Below are positions 7,210 to 16,357 of a stretch of 64,000 nucleotides of DNA, piece after piece. The stretch is from assembly GCA_947500645.1 (NCBI GenBank), contig CANMSD010000001.1, positions 124,001-188,000 on the forward strand, in the 5' to 3' direction. Source of the DNA: an uncultured Erythrobacter sp. Lineage in GTDB: Bacteria; Pseudomonadota; Alphaproteobacteria; Sphingomonadales; Sphingomonadaceae. Position numbers and translations under genes: made by a program. The notes below the pieces were generated by a model that saw nothing but the letters and a program-made list of their open reading frames with translations, ran no database searches and was not told the DNA's origin. The stretch's first letter is position 1. Each line of letters opens with the position of its first letter.

Positions 7210-9465
7210 TCAAAATTGGACAGTTGCGGAAACGCTGACATTGCGACCGGGCCGGGTGAACGCGTCGAAGATTGCCTCGTCCTCAAGGCGCAGGCCGCGC
7301 ACGTCAGACCAGAACGCGTGTTTCTTATCGAACAGGTTGAAGATGCCCGCGCGCAGCTTCAGCGCGTCAGTGATCTCGACAAACGCGATGAGGTCAAAGA
7401 TCGTGAACGCGTCAGGCCTGACAAACAGTTCTTCGCCTGCGGGGCCGAGCTCTACCTCGCCCACTTCCTTGCGACCGTAGTGCGTCAAGATCAACTCGCC
7501 GCCGAGCTTGCCCGATGGGGCGCGGTAGCCGAGCCCTGCCACAAGGTTGAATGGGTCGATCGTGTCGAGGGGTGTTTCTGCTCCGGACGGTGAGATGATG
7601 TCGCCATTGGCATAGGCCAGCGCGAGGCGGGCATTGATGCCGTTCTCGAGCTTCATCGTCGCCTTGGCTTCCAACCCGTCGATCTCGACCGCGTCGAAAT
7701 TGACGAACTGGAAAATTGCGGGATCGGCTGGGGTGAAGGAGCCACCCACCACCTGTTGGCTGATGAAGTCCTCGTAGTCCGCTTTGAATCCAACGACCTG
7801 CAGCGAGAAAATGTCGCCCACATAGCGCGCGCCAATTTCGAAGTTTTCGCTGCGTTCCGGGCGGAGGTCGGGGTTAGGTAAGGAAGTGTAGCCGAAGGCG
7901 AGGTTCTCGAAGAAGTTGTTGACCTGACTCGGCGTGGGCGCGCGGAACCCTTGGGCGTAGTTGCCGAACAGAACGACATCCTCCGCCAGTTTGAGTGTCG
8001 CTCCGATTTTGGGGGAGAGACGGCTGTCGCTCTGACCGCTGGCGCTGAATGTCGGCAACAACAGATCATCGGTTGGATCGAGATCGTAGAAGTCGAAGCG
8101 AAGCGCCGGGAAGAGCGTGAAGATTCCTCCGAAAAAGCCGATCTCGTCGGCCAAGAAGATTCCGCCTAAAGTGAAGTCGGTGACCGGGAAGGCGCGCTGG
8201 GGGAACACCTCCCCGGTTGGCGGGATGGTGCCATCGCGCAGGCCCTCTTGCCGAGTCCAGCTGACATCGCCGCCGAAGGCCACAGTGTGCTCGATAGCTC
8301 CTGACGAGAACGTGCTGCGGGCTTCGGCTGCGATTCCATAAACCTCGTTTCCGAAGGTGTTTAGGCGCGTGCGATCAGGGGAGGGGAGGAAGGACAATTG
8401 AGTCCGGTCCTCCTCGGTGAACTGCACGTCCTCGCCATCTTGGTAGTAGGCTGCGATATGCGCGTAATCGATCGCGCCATCGCCGGTGCCGGAATAGGTC
8501 CAGTCGATTGAGGCGCGCAGGCGCTCGGTGCGGTCATCCGTGTCAAGCCGGTCGACGATCCAAACGGGTGCAGGGCCGAACAGCGAGACTGGACCAAGGC
8601 CGGAAAGCACATTCGATCTGACTTGTGTCTCGAGCCACTCGCCGGTCAGGCGCAAGCGATGGACGCTATTGCCCCATACGAGCTTGCCGAGCAGTGCATT
8701 GGATTGGCCACCTTGCGGATTGGGAAGGGTGCGCTCGCTGCCGATGCCGCCGATATCGCCCTGGTTTTCAAGCTCGCTGAAATCGCGTCTTGTATAGGCC
8801 ATCAGGCCAGAGAGGTTTCCGCTTTGGGCCGCGAGCGAGATCGTTTCGGCGAACTCCTCGTCCTCGCTTGAGAAAGAGGCTCGTGCGAACCCGCCGAAGC
8901 TGTCGCCGTCAAGCAAGTCGACCGGATCGCTCGTCGTAAAGCTGATCGCGCCTGCCAAGCCATCGCTGCCGTAAAGCGCTGACGCCGGACCGCGCAGGAT
9001 CTCGACCGATTTGACCAGGCTGACATCGGTGAATCCGCCACGCCCTGCATCCTGCGCTCCGAACGTGAAGCCTTGCGGGCTGCGAATGCCATCCACCTGG
9101 ATCAGCACACGATTGCCGCCGATCCCGCGAATGACAAAGTCTTCGTTGCGCGCGCGGCCGGTGGTGCCAAGCGCCGCACCGAACCTCGCGGGGGCGCGGC
9201 GGACGCTCACGCCTGGCTCGAACCGGACAAGGTCTTTTACATCGGTCGAGAGTTCATCCGCAATGTCTTCCGCCGTGATGACGGTGACGGTTGCGGGTGC
9301 TTCTTCGATCAGAACCGGCAGACGGGTTGCCGACACGACAATCTGACCTTGCCCACGTTTCGCTCCGTCGTCGGCTTCGGCTTTGGCTAGAGTCGGCTGA
9401 GCGGCGAGCGCGCATATGCCGATAGCCAAGGCGTGTGCCGACAGTGTCTCGAATCTGACTTTCAC
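7210..9465 (-). CDS. TonB-dependent outer-membrane receptor, haem/haemoglobin type
   Basis: This 751-residue protein has a signal peptide (about residues 1-28), then GQIVVSATR as the TonB-box/plug entry, a plug domain (DVKDLVRFEPGVSV, FVIRGIGGNRVLIQVDG, VEILRGPASALYGSDGLAGAISF) and a 22-strand barrel ending in an aromatic residue (VSVSATVQF). The plug segments match the haemoglobin/transferrin/lactoferrin receptor family. It would import haem or another iron chelate with TonB energy. An inverted repeat with Fur/Irr-box character lies about 45-65 bp upstream. The ligand cannot be read from sequence. Confidence 0.9.
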   Translation of the reverse strand: MKVRFETLSAHALAIGICALAAQPTLAKAEADDGAKRGQGQIVVSATRLPVLIEEAPATVTVITAEDIADELSTDVKDLVRFEPGVSVRRAPARFGAALGTTGRARNEDFVIRGIGGNRVLIQVDGIRSPQGFTFGAQDAGRGGFTDVSLVKSVEILRGPASALYGSDGLAGAISFTTSDPVDLLDGDSFGGFARASFSSEDEEFAETISLAAQSGNLSGLMAYTRRDFSELENQGDIGGIGSERTLPNPQGGQSNALLGKLVWGNSVHRLRLTGEWLETQVRSNVLSGLGPVSLFGPAPVWIVDRLDTDDRTERLRASIDWTYSGTGDGAIDYAHIAAYYQDGEDVQFTEEDRTQLSFLPSPDRTRLNTFGNEVYGIAAEARSTFSSGAIEHTVAFGGDVSWTRQEGLRDGTIPPTGEVFPQRAFPVTDFTLGGIFLADEIGFFGGIFTLFPALRFDFYDLDPTDDLLLPTFSASGQSDSRLSPKIGATLKLAEDVVLFGNYAQGFRAPTPSQVNNFFENLAFGYTSLPNPDLRPERSENFEIGARYVGDIFSLQVVGFKADYEDFISQQVVGGSFTPADPAIFQFVNFDAVEIDGLEAKATMKLENGINARLALAYANGDIISPSGAETPLDTIDPFNLVAGLGYRAPSGKLGGELILTHYGRKEVGEVELGPAGEELFVRPDAFTIFDLIAFVEITDALKLRAGIFNLFDKKHAFWSDVRGLRLEDEAIFDAFTRPGRNVSVSATVQF

Positions 9466-9507
9466 TCGCTTGACCCCGAAATCGCTATCGATGGGTGCCT
9501 AGTGATA

Positions 9508-9530
9508 TTATTGAGAATGAGAGTCAATAA
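9508..9530 (-). promoter_or_regulatory. Fur/Irr-like iron box in receptor promoter
   Basis: The inverted repeat TTATTGA-N9-TCAATAA is centred on 9519 with a GAATGAGAG core resembling the GAnAATGAnAnTC logic of Fur sites. On the minus strand it overlaps a TTGACT -35-like hexamer, so repressor binding would block polymerase. It lies in the only leader upstream of the TonB receptor. Assignment to Fur rather than Irr or RirA is not possible by eye. Confidence 0.62.
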
Positions 9531-9622
9531 CGATATTAAAGGTAATGCGAATTAATTGCAGATAGGTTGTTATGCTGGAAGAGAGTGGGGGGTTATGCCG
9601 AGACTATTCGGTGCACAAAAAA

Positions 9623-9650
9623 AGGGCGCCGCAGTGGGCGCCCTTTCGAA
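9623..9650 (-). terminator. Terminator after peroxiredoxin gene
   Basis: Stem AAAGGGCGCC / GGCGCCCTTT with a short loop; on the minus strand it is followed by a T run, 20 bp after the peroxiredoxin stop. Confidence 0.85.
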
Positions 9651-9668
9651 CCGTGCGTTCGGCTCAGA

Positions 9669-10148
9669 TCAAAGCTGGCCGAGCATGTGCTCCGCGCTGG
9701 AGACCTGGAAGTCGCCCGGTGCCTCGACATTGAGTTGTTCGACCACGCCATCATTGACGACCATCGAGAAACGCTGCCCGCGCTTGCCCATGCCAAAGCC
9801 GGAGCCATCCATGGTCAGTCCAACCGCTTCAGCGAAATCGGCATTCCCGTCTGCCAGCATGGTGATGTCGCCCGAACCAGCAGCATTGTTCCATGCGCCC
9901 ATGACGAAGGCATCGTTCACTGCTGTTCCGACAATCTCGTCGACGCCCTTGGACTTCAATTCGTCCGCCTTCTCGACAAAGCCGGGCAGGTGCTTGGCCG
10001 AACAGGTCGGGGTGAAGGCACCGGGCACGGAGAACAGCGCGACCTTCTTGCCCGCGAAATAGTCGGCCGACTGAACCTGCTCGGGTCCATCGGCGGTCGC
10101 TTTTACCAAGGTCACATCTGGGAGCTTGTCCCCTACAGAAATCGTCAT
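9669..10148 (-). CDS. Prx5-type peroxiredoxin (AhpC/TSA redoxin domain)
   Basis: The 159-residue enzyme has the peroxidatic cysteine Cys49 in VPGAFTPTCS, the hallmark of Prx5-type peroxiredoxins, which reduce H2O2 and organic hydroperoxides with glutaredoxin or thioredoxin. Other family blocks are ADELKSKGVDEIVGTAVNDAFVMGAW and GFGMGKRGQRFSMVV. The ATG at 10148 follows AAAGGAGA; a further upstream start would add 21 residues without family support. The gene stands alone with its own terminator. Confidence 0.93.
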   Translation of the reverse strand: MTISVGDKLPDVTLVKATADGPEQVQSADYFAGKKVALFSVPGAFTPTCSAKHLPGFVEKADELKSKGVDEIVGTAVNDAFVMGAWNNAAGSGDITMLADGNADFAEAVGLTMDGSGFGMGKRGQRFSMVVNDGVVEQLNVEAPGDFQVSSAEHMLGQL

Positions 10149-10329
10149 TGCGCTTGTCTCCTTTACTGGCTCATCCGGTATCGCACTTAATGCCCCTGAG
10201 GCCAGCTTCAAGGCGCAAGCTGATGCTTAATATTCCTTCACTCTGGCAGTTCAATATTCGGTAAACCCATTAGGCGATCCTGTGAGGTGTCGGTGGGGAA
10301 CTTTAAACGACGCCAGGAGACCAGGGGCA

Positions 10330-10908
10330 ATGACAATCGAGACTAAAGCAGCAAAGCGGCCATTCGCCGCTATTTTCAGCACATGCGCAGCGATCGCTGT
10401 GACGATCGGCGCCGCGCCAGCATCCGCCAATCCCGCGAGTTTGGAGGCGGAGAGCATCCGCAAGCTCAATATCATGTTGATGGTCACATCGCTGCGCTGC
10501 CGCACCGGAGTGCACGATTTTCAGGCTGAGTATCGGCGGTTCAGCGCGACACACCTCAGCAATCTCAACGCAGCGGGCAAGACGATGCGCGGGGCGATGC
10601 ATGCGCGCTATGGCGTGCGGGGCAGTAAGCGAGCGCTCGATAAAGTAAGCGTTCAGATGGCCAATGCCTATGGTGATGGTCATCCATGGATGGACTGCGA
10701 GCAACTAAAGAAGGTGACCCACGATCTCAGCCTGAATGGGGATCGTACGCGGCTTTCGGCAGCAGCGCGTGAGCTTCTGTCAGCGACGCCGGCGCCAGGT
10801 TCATTCCTGGTGTCGAGCGAGGCGGCTGCGCACGCCCCCGCGCAGCCGCCGACCATCCTAACTGCGCAATTGCTGACGAACGAGCCGAATCTGCCTTTGG
10901 GAGAATAG
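10330..10908 (+). CDS. Uncharacterised secreted protein upstream of ahcY
   Basis: A 192-residue protein with a basic N-terminus, a hydrophobic signal segment (about residues 12-34, ending APASAN) and a mature region with two cysteines (SLRCRTG, WMDCEQ) that could form a disulfide. Homologous small proteins next to ahcY in related genomes have, from memory, sometimes been labelled SAH hydrolase by proximity; nothing here resembles that enzyme. The C-terminal 40 residues are Ala/Pro-rich and low in complexity. The start at 10330 follows CCAGGGGCA. Function unknown. Confidence 0.72.
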   Translation: MTIETKAAKRPFAAIFSTCAAIAVTIGAAPASANPASLEAESIRKLNIMLMVTSLRCRTGVHDFQAEYRRFSATHLSNLNAAGKTMRGAMHARYGVRGSKRALDKVSVQMANAYGDGHPWMDCEQLKKVTHDLSLNGDRTRLSAAARELLSATPAPGSFLVSSEAAAHAPAQPPTILTAQLLTNEPNLPLGE

Positions 10909-10952
10909 GTGGAATGCAGGTGGCAATTCCGGCGAAATGTCATCAATAAAGG

Positions 10953-10972
10953 ATATAAAGATAACTTTATAT
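10953..10972. promoter_or_regulatory. Perfect palindrome upstream of ahcY (SahR-like operator)
   Basis: ATATAAAG-ATAA-CTTTATAT forms perfect 8-bp inverted arms, a strikingly AT-rich block in a GC-rich genome, 78 bp before the ahcY start. It resembles the AT-rich palindromes reported for SahR, the ArsR-type SAH-responsive repressor of methionine-cycle genes in Proteobacteria. No sahR gene is in the window. Confidence 0.6.
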
Positions 10973-11049
10973 TTGCTTGTGACGGGCGCGGAGGCTAGGG
11001 GCGCGGGATAGATCAAACATCCCCGCAAAGACATTCTCCGGAGAATACC

Positions 11050-12468
11050 ATGGCCACCGCCGCGCTAACGCAGGACTATATCGTTAAAGACATTTCGCTC
11101 GCGCAATATGGCCGCGACGAAATCGCAATTGCCGAAACCGAAATGCCGGGCCTGATGGCTCTGCGCGAAGAATATGGTGCCGCACAGCCGCTTAAGGGTG
11201 CGCGGATCACCGGCTCGCTGCACATGACCATTCAGACCGCCGTTCTGATCGAGACGCTGGTTGCTCTCGGTGCGGAAGTGCGCTGGGCGACCTGCAATAT
11301 CTTCTCGACTCAGGATCACGCTGCGGCGGCGATCGCAGATCAGGGCATTCCAGTGTTCGCGATCAAGGGTGAAACCCTGTCCGATTACTGGGACTATGTC
11401 GGCCGCATTTTCGATTGGTCGACCGAAAGCGACCCGGACCTGACCGCCAACCTGATTCTCGACGATGGCGGCGATGCCACGATGTTTGCGTTGTGGGGCG
11501 CTCGCATCGAAGCGGGCGAGGAAATGCCTGCTCCGGCGAATGCTGAGGAAATCGAATTCCAGCGCGCGCTCAAGGCGTTTGTTGCTGAGAAGCCCGGCTA
11601 CCTCACCAAGAGCGTACAAAACATCAAGGGCGTCTCCGAAGAGACCACCACCGGTGTGATGCGCCTCTATCAGATCGCCAAGCAGGGCAAGCTGCCTTTC
11701 CCCGCGATCAACGTGAACGACAGCGTGACCAAATCGAAGTTCGACAACCTTTATGGCTGCAAGGAATCTCTGGTCGACGCGATCCGCCGTGCAACTGATG
11801 TGATGCTGGCCGGTAAGGTCGCCTGCGTTGCTGGTTATGGCGACGTTGGCAAGGGCTCGGCCGCTTCGCTGCGCGATGGCGGTGCCCGCGTGATGGTGAC
11901 CGAAATCGACCCGATCTGCGCGCTGCAGGCGGCCATGGACGGCTACGAAGTCGTGTCGATGGAAGAAGGTGCGAAGCGCGCCGACATCTTTGTGACCGCA
12001 ACCGGCAATGAAGACGTCATCACCGGCGAGCACATGAAGATGATGAAGAACATGGCCATCGTCTGCAACATCGGCCACTTCGACAGCGAGATCCAGATTT
12101 CTGCGCTCGACAATTACGAGTGGAAGGAAATCAAGGAAGGCACCGACATGGTGACCTTGCCTGACGGCAAGTCGCTGCTGATCCTCGCCAAGGGTCGTCT
12201 AGTGAACCTCGGCTGCGCCACCGGCCATCCGAGCTTTGTGATGAGCGCGAGCTTCACCAACCAGACGCTTGCTCAGATTGAACTCTACACCAAGGCGGAC
12301 GAGTACAAGAACGACGTCTACGTTCTGCCAAAGCACCTTGATGAGAAGGTTGCGGCCTTGCACCTCGACAAGCTCGGCGTTGAGCTTAGCAAGCTGAGCC
12401 AGAAGCAGGCCGACTACATCGGTGTGCCGAAGGACGGGCCGTTCAAACCGGACCACTACCGCTACTAA
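11050..12468 (+). CDS. ahcY: Adenosylhomocysteinase (SAH hydrolase)
   Basis: This 472-residue NAD-dependent cytosolic enzyme cleaves S-adenosylhomocysteine to adenosine and homocysteine, relieving product inhibition of methyltransferases. Visible family blocks are the substrate segment [53 protein letters not shown], the NAD-binding loop [13 protein letters not shown] (about residues 262-274), and the C-terminal [10 protein letters not shown] that closes the neighbouring subunit's NAD site. Length is the full bacterial form. A CGGAGA site precedes the ATG. The gene is monocistronic, between a palindromic operator and its own terminator. Confidence 0.98.
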   Translation: MATAALTQDYIVKDISLAQYGRDEIAIAETEMPGLMALREEYGAAQPLKGARITGSLHMTIQTAVLIETLVALGAEVRWATCNIFSTQDHAAAAIADQGIPVFAIKGETLSDYWDYVGRIFDWSTESDPDLTANLILDDGGDATMFALWGARIEAGEEMPAPANAEEIEFQRALKAFVAEKPGYLTKSVQNIKGVSEETTTGVMRLYQIAKQGKLPFPAINVNDSVTKSKFDNLYGCKESLVDAIRRATDVMLAGKVACVAGYGDVGKGSAASLRDGGARVMVTEIDPICALQAAMDGYEVVSMEEGAKRADIFVTATGNEDVITGEHMKMMKNMAIVCNIGHFDSEIQISALDNYEWKEIKEGTDMVTLPDGKSLLILAKGRLVNLGCATGHPSFVMSASFTNQTLAQIELYTKADEYKNDVYVLPKHLDEKVAALHLDKLGVELSKLSQKQADYIGVPKDGPFKPDHYRY

Positions 12469-12496
12469 GCTTCCGATTATCTCGGACATTATGCAG

Positions 12497-12530
12497 GCCC
12501 CCGCAGAACTCCAATTCTGCGGGGGCTTTT
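12497..12530 (+). terminator. Terminator after ahcY
   Basis: Perfect 12-bp stem GCCCCCGCAGAA / TTCTGCGGGGGC with a 6-nt loop, followed by TTTTC. Confidence 0.85.
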
Positions 12531-12579
12531 CGCATCCAACCGGTTGCAACATTGCGGCCCGCCGCATAGCTGAGTCCCG

Positions 12580-14919
12580 ATGGAATTTTCTCCCACCGCT
12601 TTGGCGCTGATCGGCCTCGTGCTTGCCGCATGGACAGTGGGTGCTGCCGTGCTGATATTGCGCGCGTCGGGGGAGACCCGGCGGACCAAAGCGCTGCAGA
12701 CTTCGCTTCGGCGAATGCAGCATATGCAGGACGTTGCGCCGGCCATCCCGCTGCTGGTTCGGGTTGATGGCCGCATCGAAGCGCCAGAGAGGCTCGCGCG
12801 CTGGCTCGGTCTGGAGGAAATGCCGAACTATCTCAGTGAGCTGGACGCGGGCGATGGCCGCGGGCTTTCGACCAAGCAGCTTGCTGATCTTTCCGAGAAG
12901 GTCCGCCGCACGCAAAAGAGCGCAGCACCTTTCCAGATGGCGATCACGCCACCAGGCTCAGGTCGCAGTCTGGCCTTGCAAGGGGCGCTCGCCGACCCCC
13001 AAGTTTCGCCCGGTGGCGCGGCACTGGTTTGGGTTTTCGACTTCACGGAAAGCCAAGACGAGCTTTCTCGCCTAAAAGCGGCAGCGATGCGTGCGGAAGG
13101 CGACTTTGCGGCCCTTATCGGTCTGATCGAAGCTGCCCCGATGCCGATGTGGTTCCGCGGTGCGGATATGCAGCTGCAATTGGTCAACCAGGCCTATGTC
13201 GATGCGGTTGGCGGCGAAGATGCGGCCTCCGTCGTGAAAGGGCAGATCGAACTGATCGAAGTCGTCGACGGCGAGAAACCGGCCGATATCGCGCGTGCGT
13301 CGCTGGCCGATCAGTTGAAGTCGGAACGTATTGTGCCGGCCACGATCCATGGCCAACGGCGCTCGATGCGGGTCAGCGACCTGCCGCTCGGCACGGAAGG
13401 CGTCGCGGGATATGCGATCGATATCGAAGAGCAGGAGCAGCAGGCACGGGAATTTCGCGCCTATCGCGATGCGCAGCGCGCAATGCTCGATCAGTTGTCG
13501 GTCGGTGTCGGGATGTTCGATGCCAACGAGCGGCTGATCTTTGCCAATCTGCCATTGCGCCGTCTGTTCGGCCTTTCGGACGAGGCGCTGGACGGAAGCA
13601 TCACCTTTGACCGTTTCCTGTCCGACGCGCGCGAACAGAGCCTGACACCGGAAGTGCGCGACTTTCCCGAATGGCGGCGCGAGCATGCCGCCTGGTTTGA
13701 AGCCTCTGAAACGCAAGAGGAGGCGTGGCCGCTTACTAACGGCACGCACCTGCGCATTGTCGCACAACCGATGCCCGATGGCGGGCTTTCGATGATCGCG
13801 GAGGATCGCACCGAGCAACTGGCGCTGTCGGCTACGCGGGACACATTGCTGCGCACCCGCACGGCAACGCTCGACAGCCTGTTCGAAGCGCTGGCAATCT
13901 TCGCTCCGGACGGATCGGTTCAATTGTGGAATCGCAGCTTTGCCGGGACATGGGGCCTTTCGAGCGAGTTTCTCGATACGCACCCAAGCGCGGAGGGTTT
14001 GCTTGAGGCGATTGCAGAGAACCTCGTGAAGCCGACTCAAGCGCAGTCGATCGGGCGGATCGTGCGCGCCGCGACGCTGGATCGCCAGGAAAAGGGTGGC
14101 CGGGTCGAGTTGAAGGATGGTCGCACGCTGGAGTTCGCGGGCATTCCGCTGCCCGATGGCAACGGCCTGCTGACCGTGCTCGACATCACCGACGCACAAA
14201 AAGCGGAGAAGGCGCTGCGCGAACGCAATATTGCGCTGGAGGAAGCGGACGCGGTGAAGGCGCGCTTCCTCGCCAATATGTCTTACGAATTCCGTACGCC
14301 ACTCACCTCGATTGGTGGCTTTGCGGAGCTGATCAAGAGCGGCGCGGCGGGCGAAGTCAGTGAACAGATGAGCGAATATGTCGACGCGATTATCGACTCG
14401 GTTGGACGCCTGACCGATCAGGTGGAAAACGTGCTCGACCTTTCGCAAAGCGAGGCGGGGCTGCTTCCGATCAGCAAGGAAGAGATTGACCTGCTGCCCT
14501 TCATCACCGGACTCGTGCGAGAGCGCGAGGCGGCGATTGTCGAGGCGGGACTGGGTCTGGATCTGCGCGGTAAAATGGGTCGCATCGTGCAAGCCGATCC
14601 GCGGCAGCTGGGCCGTGCGATAGGCAATCTGCTCGACAATGCGATCACTGGTACCGACAAGGGCGGCCAGATACTCATCAAGATTGCGAGCAAGGGCGAG
14701 GGCGCGGAAGTCGCCATCTCGGACAATGGCCGGGGCATGAGTGCGGATGAGCTTGACCGCGCGCTTGGCAATGCTCGCACGCAGGACGATGGCTCGATCG
14801 AGCGACGGCAAGGGCTGGGCATCCCGCTGGCTCAGCAATTGGTCGCGGCGCATGGTGGATCGCTCGATCTGCAAAGTGAAGAAGGCGCTGGCACGACAGC
14901 GATTATCCGCCTGCCGTGA
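12580..14919 (+). CDS. divL: DivL-type multi-PAS kinase with Tyr in place of the phospho-accepting His
   Basis: A 779-residue protein with one N-terminal membrane helix (about residues 7-27), several PAS-like modules (about 50-540), a DHp helix and a HATPase domain. In the H box the usual histidine is Tyr569 (FLANMSYEFRTPLT), the hallmark of Caulobacter DivL (Tyr550, 769 residues). ATP-binding boxes persist: NLLDNAI, SDNGRGMS, RQGLGIPLAQQL. DivL binds phosphorylated DivK and steers the CckA kinase, hence CtrA and cell-cycle progression, at the membrane. Placement upstream of tsaE supports orthology. Its stop overlaps the tsaE start. A canonical histidine kinase is excluded by the Tyr. Confidence 0.87.
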   Translation: MEFSPTALALIGLVLAAWTVGAAVLILRASGETRRTKALQTSLRRMQHMQDVAPAIPLLVRVDGRIEAPERLARWLGLEEMPNYLSELDAGDGRGLSTKQLADLSEKVRRTQKSAAPFQMAITPPGSGRSLALQGALADPQVSPGGAALVWVFDFTESQDELSRLKAAAMRAEGDFAALIGLIEAAPMPMWFRGADMQLQLVNQAYVDAVGGEDAASVVKGQIELIEVVDGEKPADIARASLADQLKSERIVPATIHGQRRSMRVSDLPLGTEGVAGYAIDIEEQEQQAREFRAYRDAQRAMLDQLSVGVGMFDANERLIFANLPLRRLFGLSDEALDGSITFDRFLSDAREQSLTPEVRDFPEWRREHAAWFEASETQEEAWPLTNGTHLRIVAQPMPDGGLSMIAEDRTEQLALSATRDTLLRTRTATLDSLFEALAIFAPDGSVQLWNRSFAGTWGLSSEFLDTHPSAEGLLEAIAENLVKPTQAQSIGRIVRAATLDRQEKGGRVELKDGRTLEFAGIPLPDGNGLLTVLDITDAQKAEKALRERNIALEEADAVKARFLANMSYEFRTPLTSIGGFAELIKSGAAGEVSEQMSEYVDAIIDSVGRLTDQVENVLDLSQSEAGLLPISKEEIDLLPFITGLVREREAAIVEAGLGLDLRGKMGRIVQADPRQLGRAIGNLLDNAITGTDKGGQILIKIASKGEGAEVAISDNGRGMSADELDRALGNARTQDDGSIERRQGLGIPLAQQLVAAHGGSLDLQSEEGAGTTAIIRLP

Positions 14920-15362
14920 ACACAGTGGAGTTGCCCGATCTTGCAGCGATGAGAAGCTTTGGGGCGCGGATCGCCGAGCATCTGCGCATTGGCGATGTCA
15001 TCGCGCTGACTGGCGGCTTGGGCGCTGGCAAGACGACCTTGGCCCGCGCCATCATTGCAGCGCTCGGTTATGACCACGAAGTGCCTTCGCCGACCTTCAC
15101 GATCGTCGAGACTTACGAAGCGCCGCCTTTGCGTATTCCGGTTGTGCACGCAGACTTTTATCGCCTCGAACATCCCGATGAGCGGCATGAGATCGGCTTG
15201 GAGGATTATCGCGAGGGCGCAGCGATGATCGCCGAATGGCCCGACCATGCGGGCGGGTTTTCGCATGAGGCGGGGTGCCTGTCTATCACTCTTGAAACTG
15301 CGGATGAGGGGCGCATAGCAATTGTCGAAGCTGGCCCGGATTGGCTAGAGCGGCTGCCATGA
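14916..15362 (+). CDS. tsaE: tRNA threonylcarbamoyladenosine biosynthesis ATPase TsaE
   Basis: The 148-residue P-loop protein has GGLGAGKTTLARA with Lys39 and the family block VPSPTFTIVETYE. TsaE works with TsaB and TsaD to form t6A37 in ANN-decoding tRNAs. It begins with GTG overlapping the divL stop (GTGA), implying translational coupling, and its own stop overlaps the amgK start. This run of overlapping genes is one operon. Confidence 0.95.
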   Translation: MNTVELPDLAAMRSFGARIAEHLRIGDVIALTGGLGAGKTTLARAIIAALGYDHEVPSPTFTIVETYEAPPLRIPVVHADFYRLEHPDERHEIGLEDYREGAAMIAEWPDHAGGFSHEAGCLSITLETADEGRIAIVEAGPDWLERLP

Positions 15363-16357
15363 GTGAGCTTCCCGAAGGCATTGAAGAATTTCTCGCGCAG
15401 GCGGGTTGGGGCGATGCTGAAATCCATCCGATCCCCGGCGATGCCTCGTTCCGGCGCTACTTCCGTTTGAGGAGGTCGGACCGCGAAGGGCCTGGCAGAG
15501 GCATGCTCATGTACGCGCCACCGCCGCACGAGGACCCGGAGCCGTTCCTCAATGTCGCCAAGTGGCTGAGCGACAATGCGATGCGTGCGCCGGAGATTTA
15601 CGCCGAAGATGCGCGGCGCGGCTGGGTCTTGCTCGAGGACTTTGGCGATGATCGCATGCGTGATTGGCTCGACGACAATCCAGACCGCGAAACTGCCGCA
15701 TACGAGGGCGCGATTGATGCGCTGGTCGATTTGCATCGCCGCGATCCCGGACCGTTCGCGCCTTACGATATGCCGACCTACCAACGCGAGGCAGCGTTGC
15801 TGACGGAGTGGTATTGTCCGGCGCAGGGTCTGAACGCTGATGCGGCGGGCTACGTGGCGGCTTGGGAAGAAACGCTCGCGCCGATGCTGGAACGCCAGCG
15901 GCCCGGCGTCACGGTGCTGCGCGACTATCATGCCGAGAACATCATGCTGCTGGGCGATCCGGCCGCGCGCGCACCGCAGGGCCTGATCGATTTCCAGGAC
16001 GCACTGGTCGGGCATCCGGCCTATGACCTCGTCTCGCTGTTGCAGGATGCGCGGCGCGATGTGTCGGAAGAGCTGGAAGCGCAAATGCTCGCGCGATACC
16101 AGGAGCGCGCCGATGCAGATGAGCATTTCGCGGCCGATTATGCGCGGCTCGGGGCGCAGCGCAATGCCAAGATCGTCGGTATTTTTACGCGCCTCTACAA
16201 GCGCGATGGCAAGCCGCGCTATCCGACCCTAATCCCGCGCGTGTGGAAAGCGATGGAGCGTGACCTTGCGCATCCCGCGCTCGCGCCGGTTGCAGATTGG
16301 TTCGATGCCAATATCCCTCAGCATCTGCGCGACGCGCTTGGCGGAGAGGTCAAATGA
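15359..16357 (+). CDS. amgK: Anomeric N-acetylmuramate/N-acetylglucosamine kinase AmgK
   Basis: This 332-residue aminoglycoside-phosphotransferase-fold kinase has the catalytic loop VLRDYHAENIMLL and the metal-binding LIDFQDALVGHPAYDL. AmgK phosphorylates MurNAc at C1, and MurU then makes UDP-MurNAc, a cell-wall recycling shortcut that bypasses MurA and gives intrinsic fosfomycin tolerance in organisms that have it. The next gene encodes MurU, which fixes the assignment among related kinases. The ATG at 15359 overlaps the tsaE stop (ATGA). Confidence 0.9.
   Translation: MSELPEGIEEFLAQAGWGDAEIHPIPGDASFRRYFRLRRSDREGPGRGMLMYAPPPHEDPEPFLNVAKWLSDNAMRAPEIYAEDARRGWVLLEDFGDDRMRDWLDDNPDRETAAYEGAIDALVDLHRRDPGPFAPYDMPTYQREAALLTEWYCPAQGLNADAAGYVAAWEETLAPMLERQRPGVTVLRDYHAENIMLLGDPAARAPQGLIDFQDALVGHPAYDLVSLLQDARRDVSEELEAQMLARYQERADADEHFAADYARLGAQRNAKIVGIFTRLYKRDGKPRYPTLIPRVWKAMERDLAHPALAPVADWFDANIPQHLRDALGGEVK

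Noticed and set aside
10909..11049. SAH or SAM riboswitch upstream of ahcY
   Set aside because: Only the AT-rich palindrome stands out; I could not find the paired scaffold of a known SAH riboswitch.
13072..14874. 600-codon open frame antisense to divL
   Set aside because: It is a shadow of GC-rich codons; no family features, and divL is certain on the other strand.
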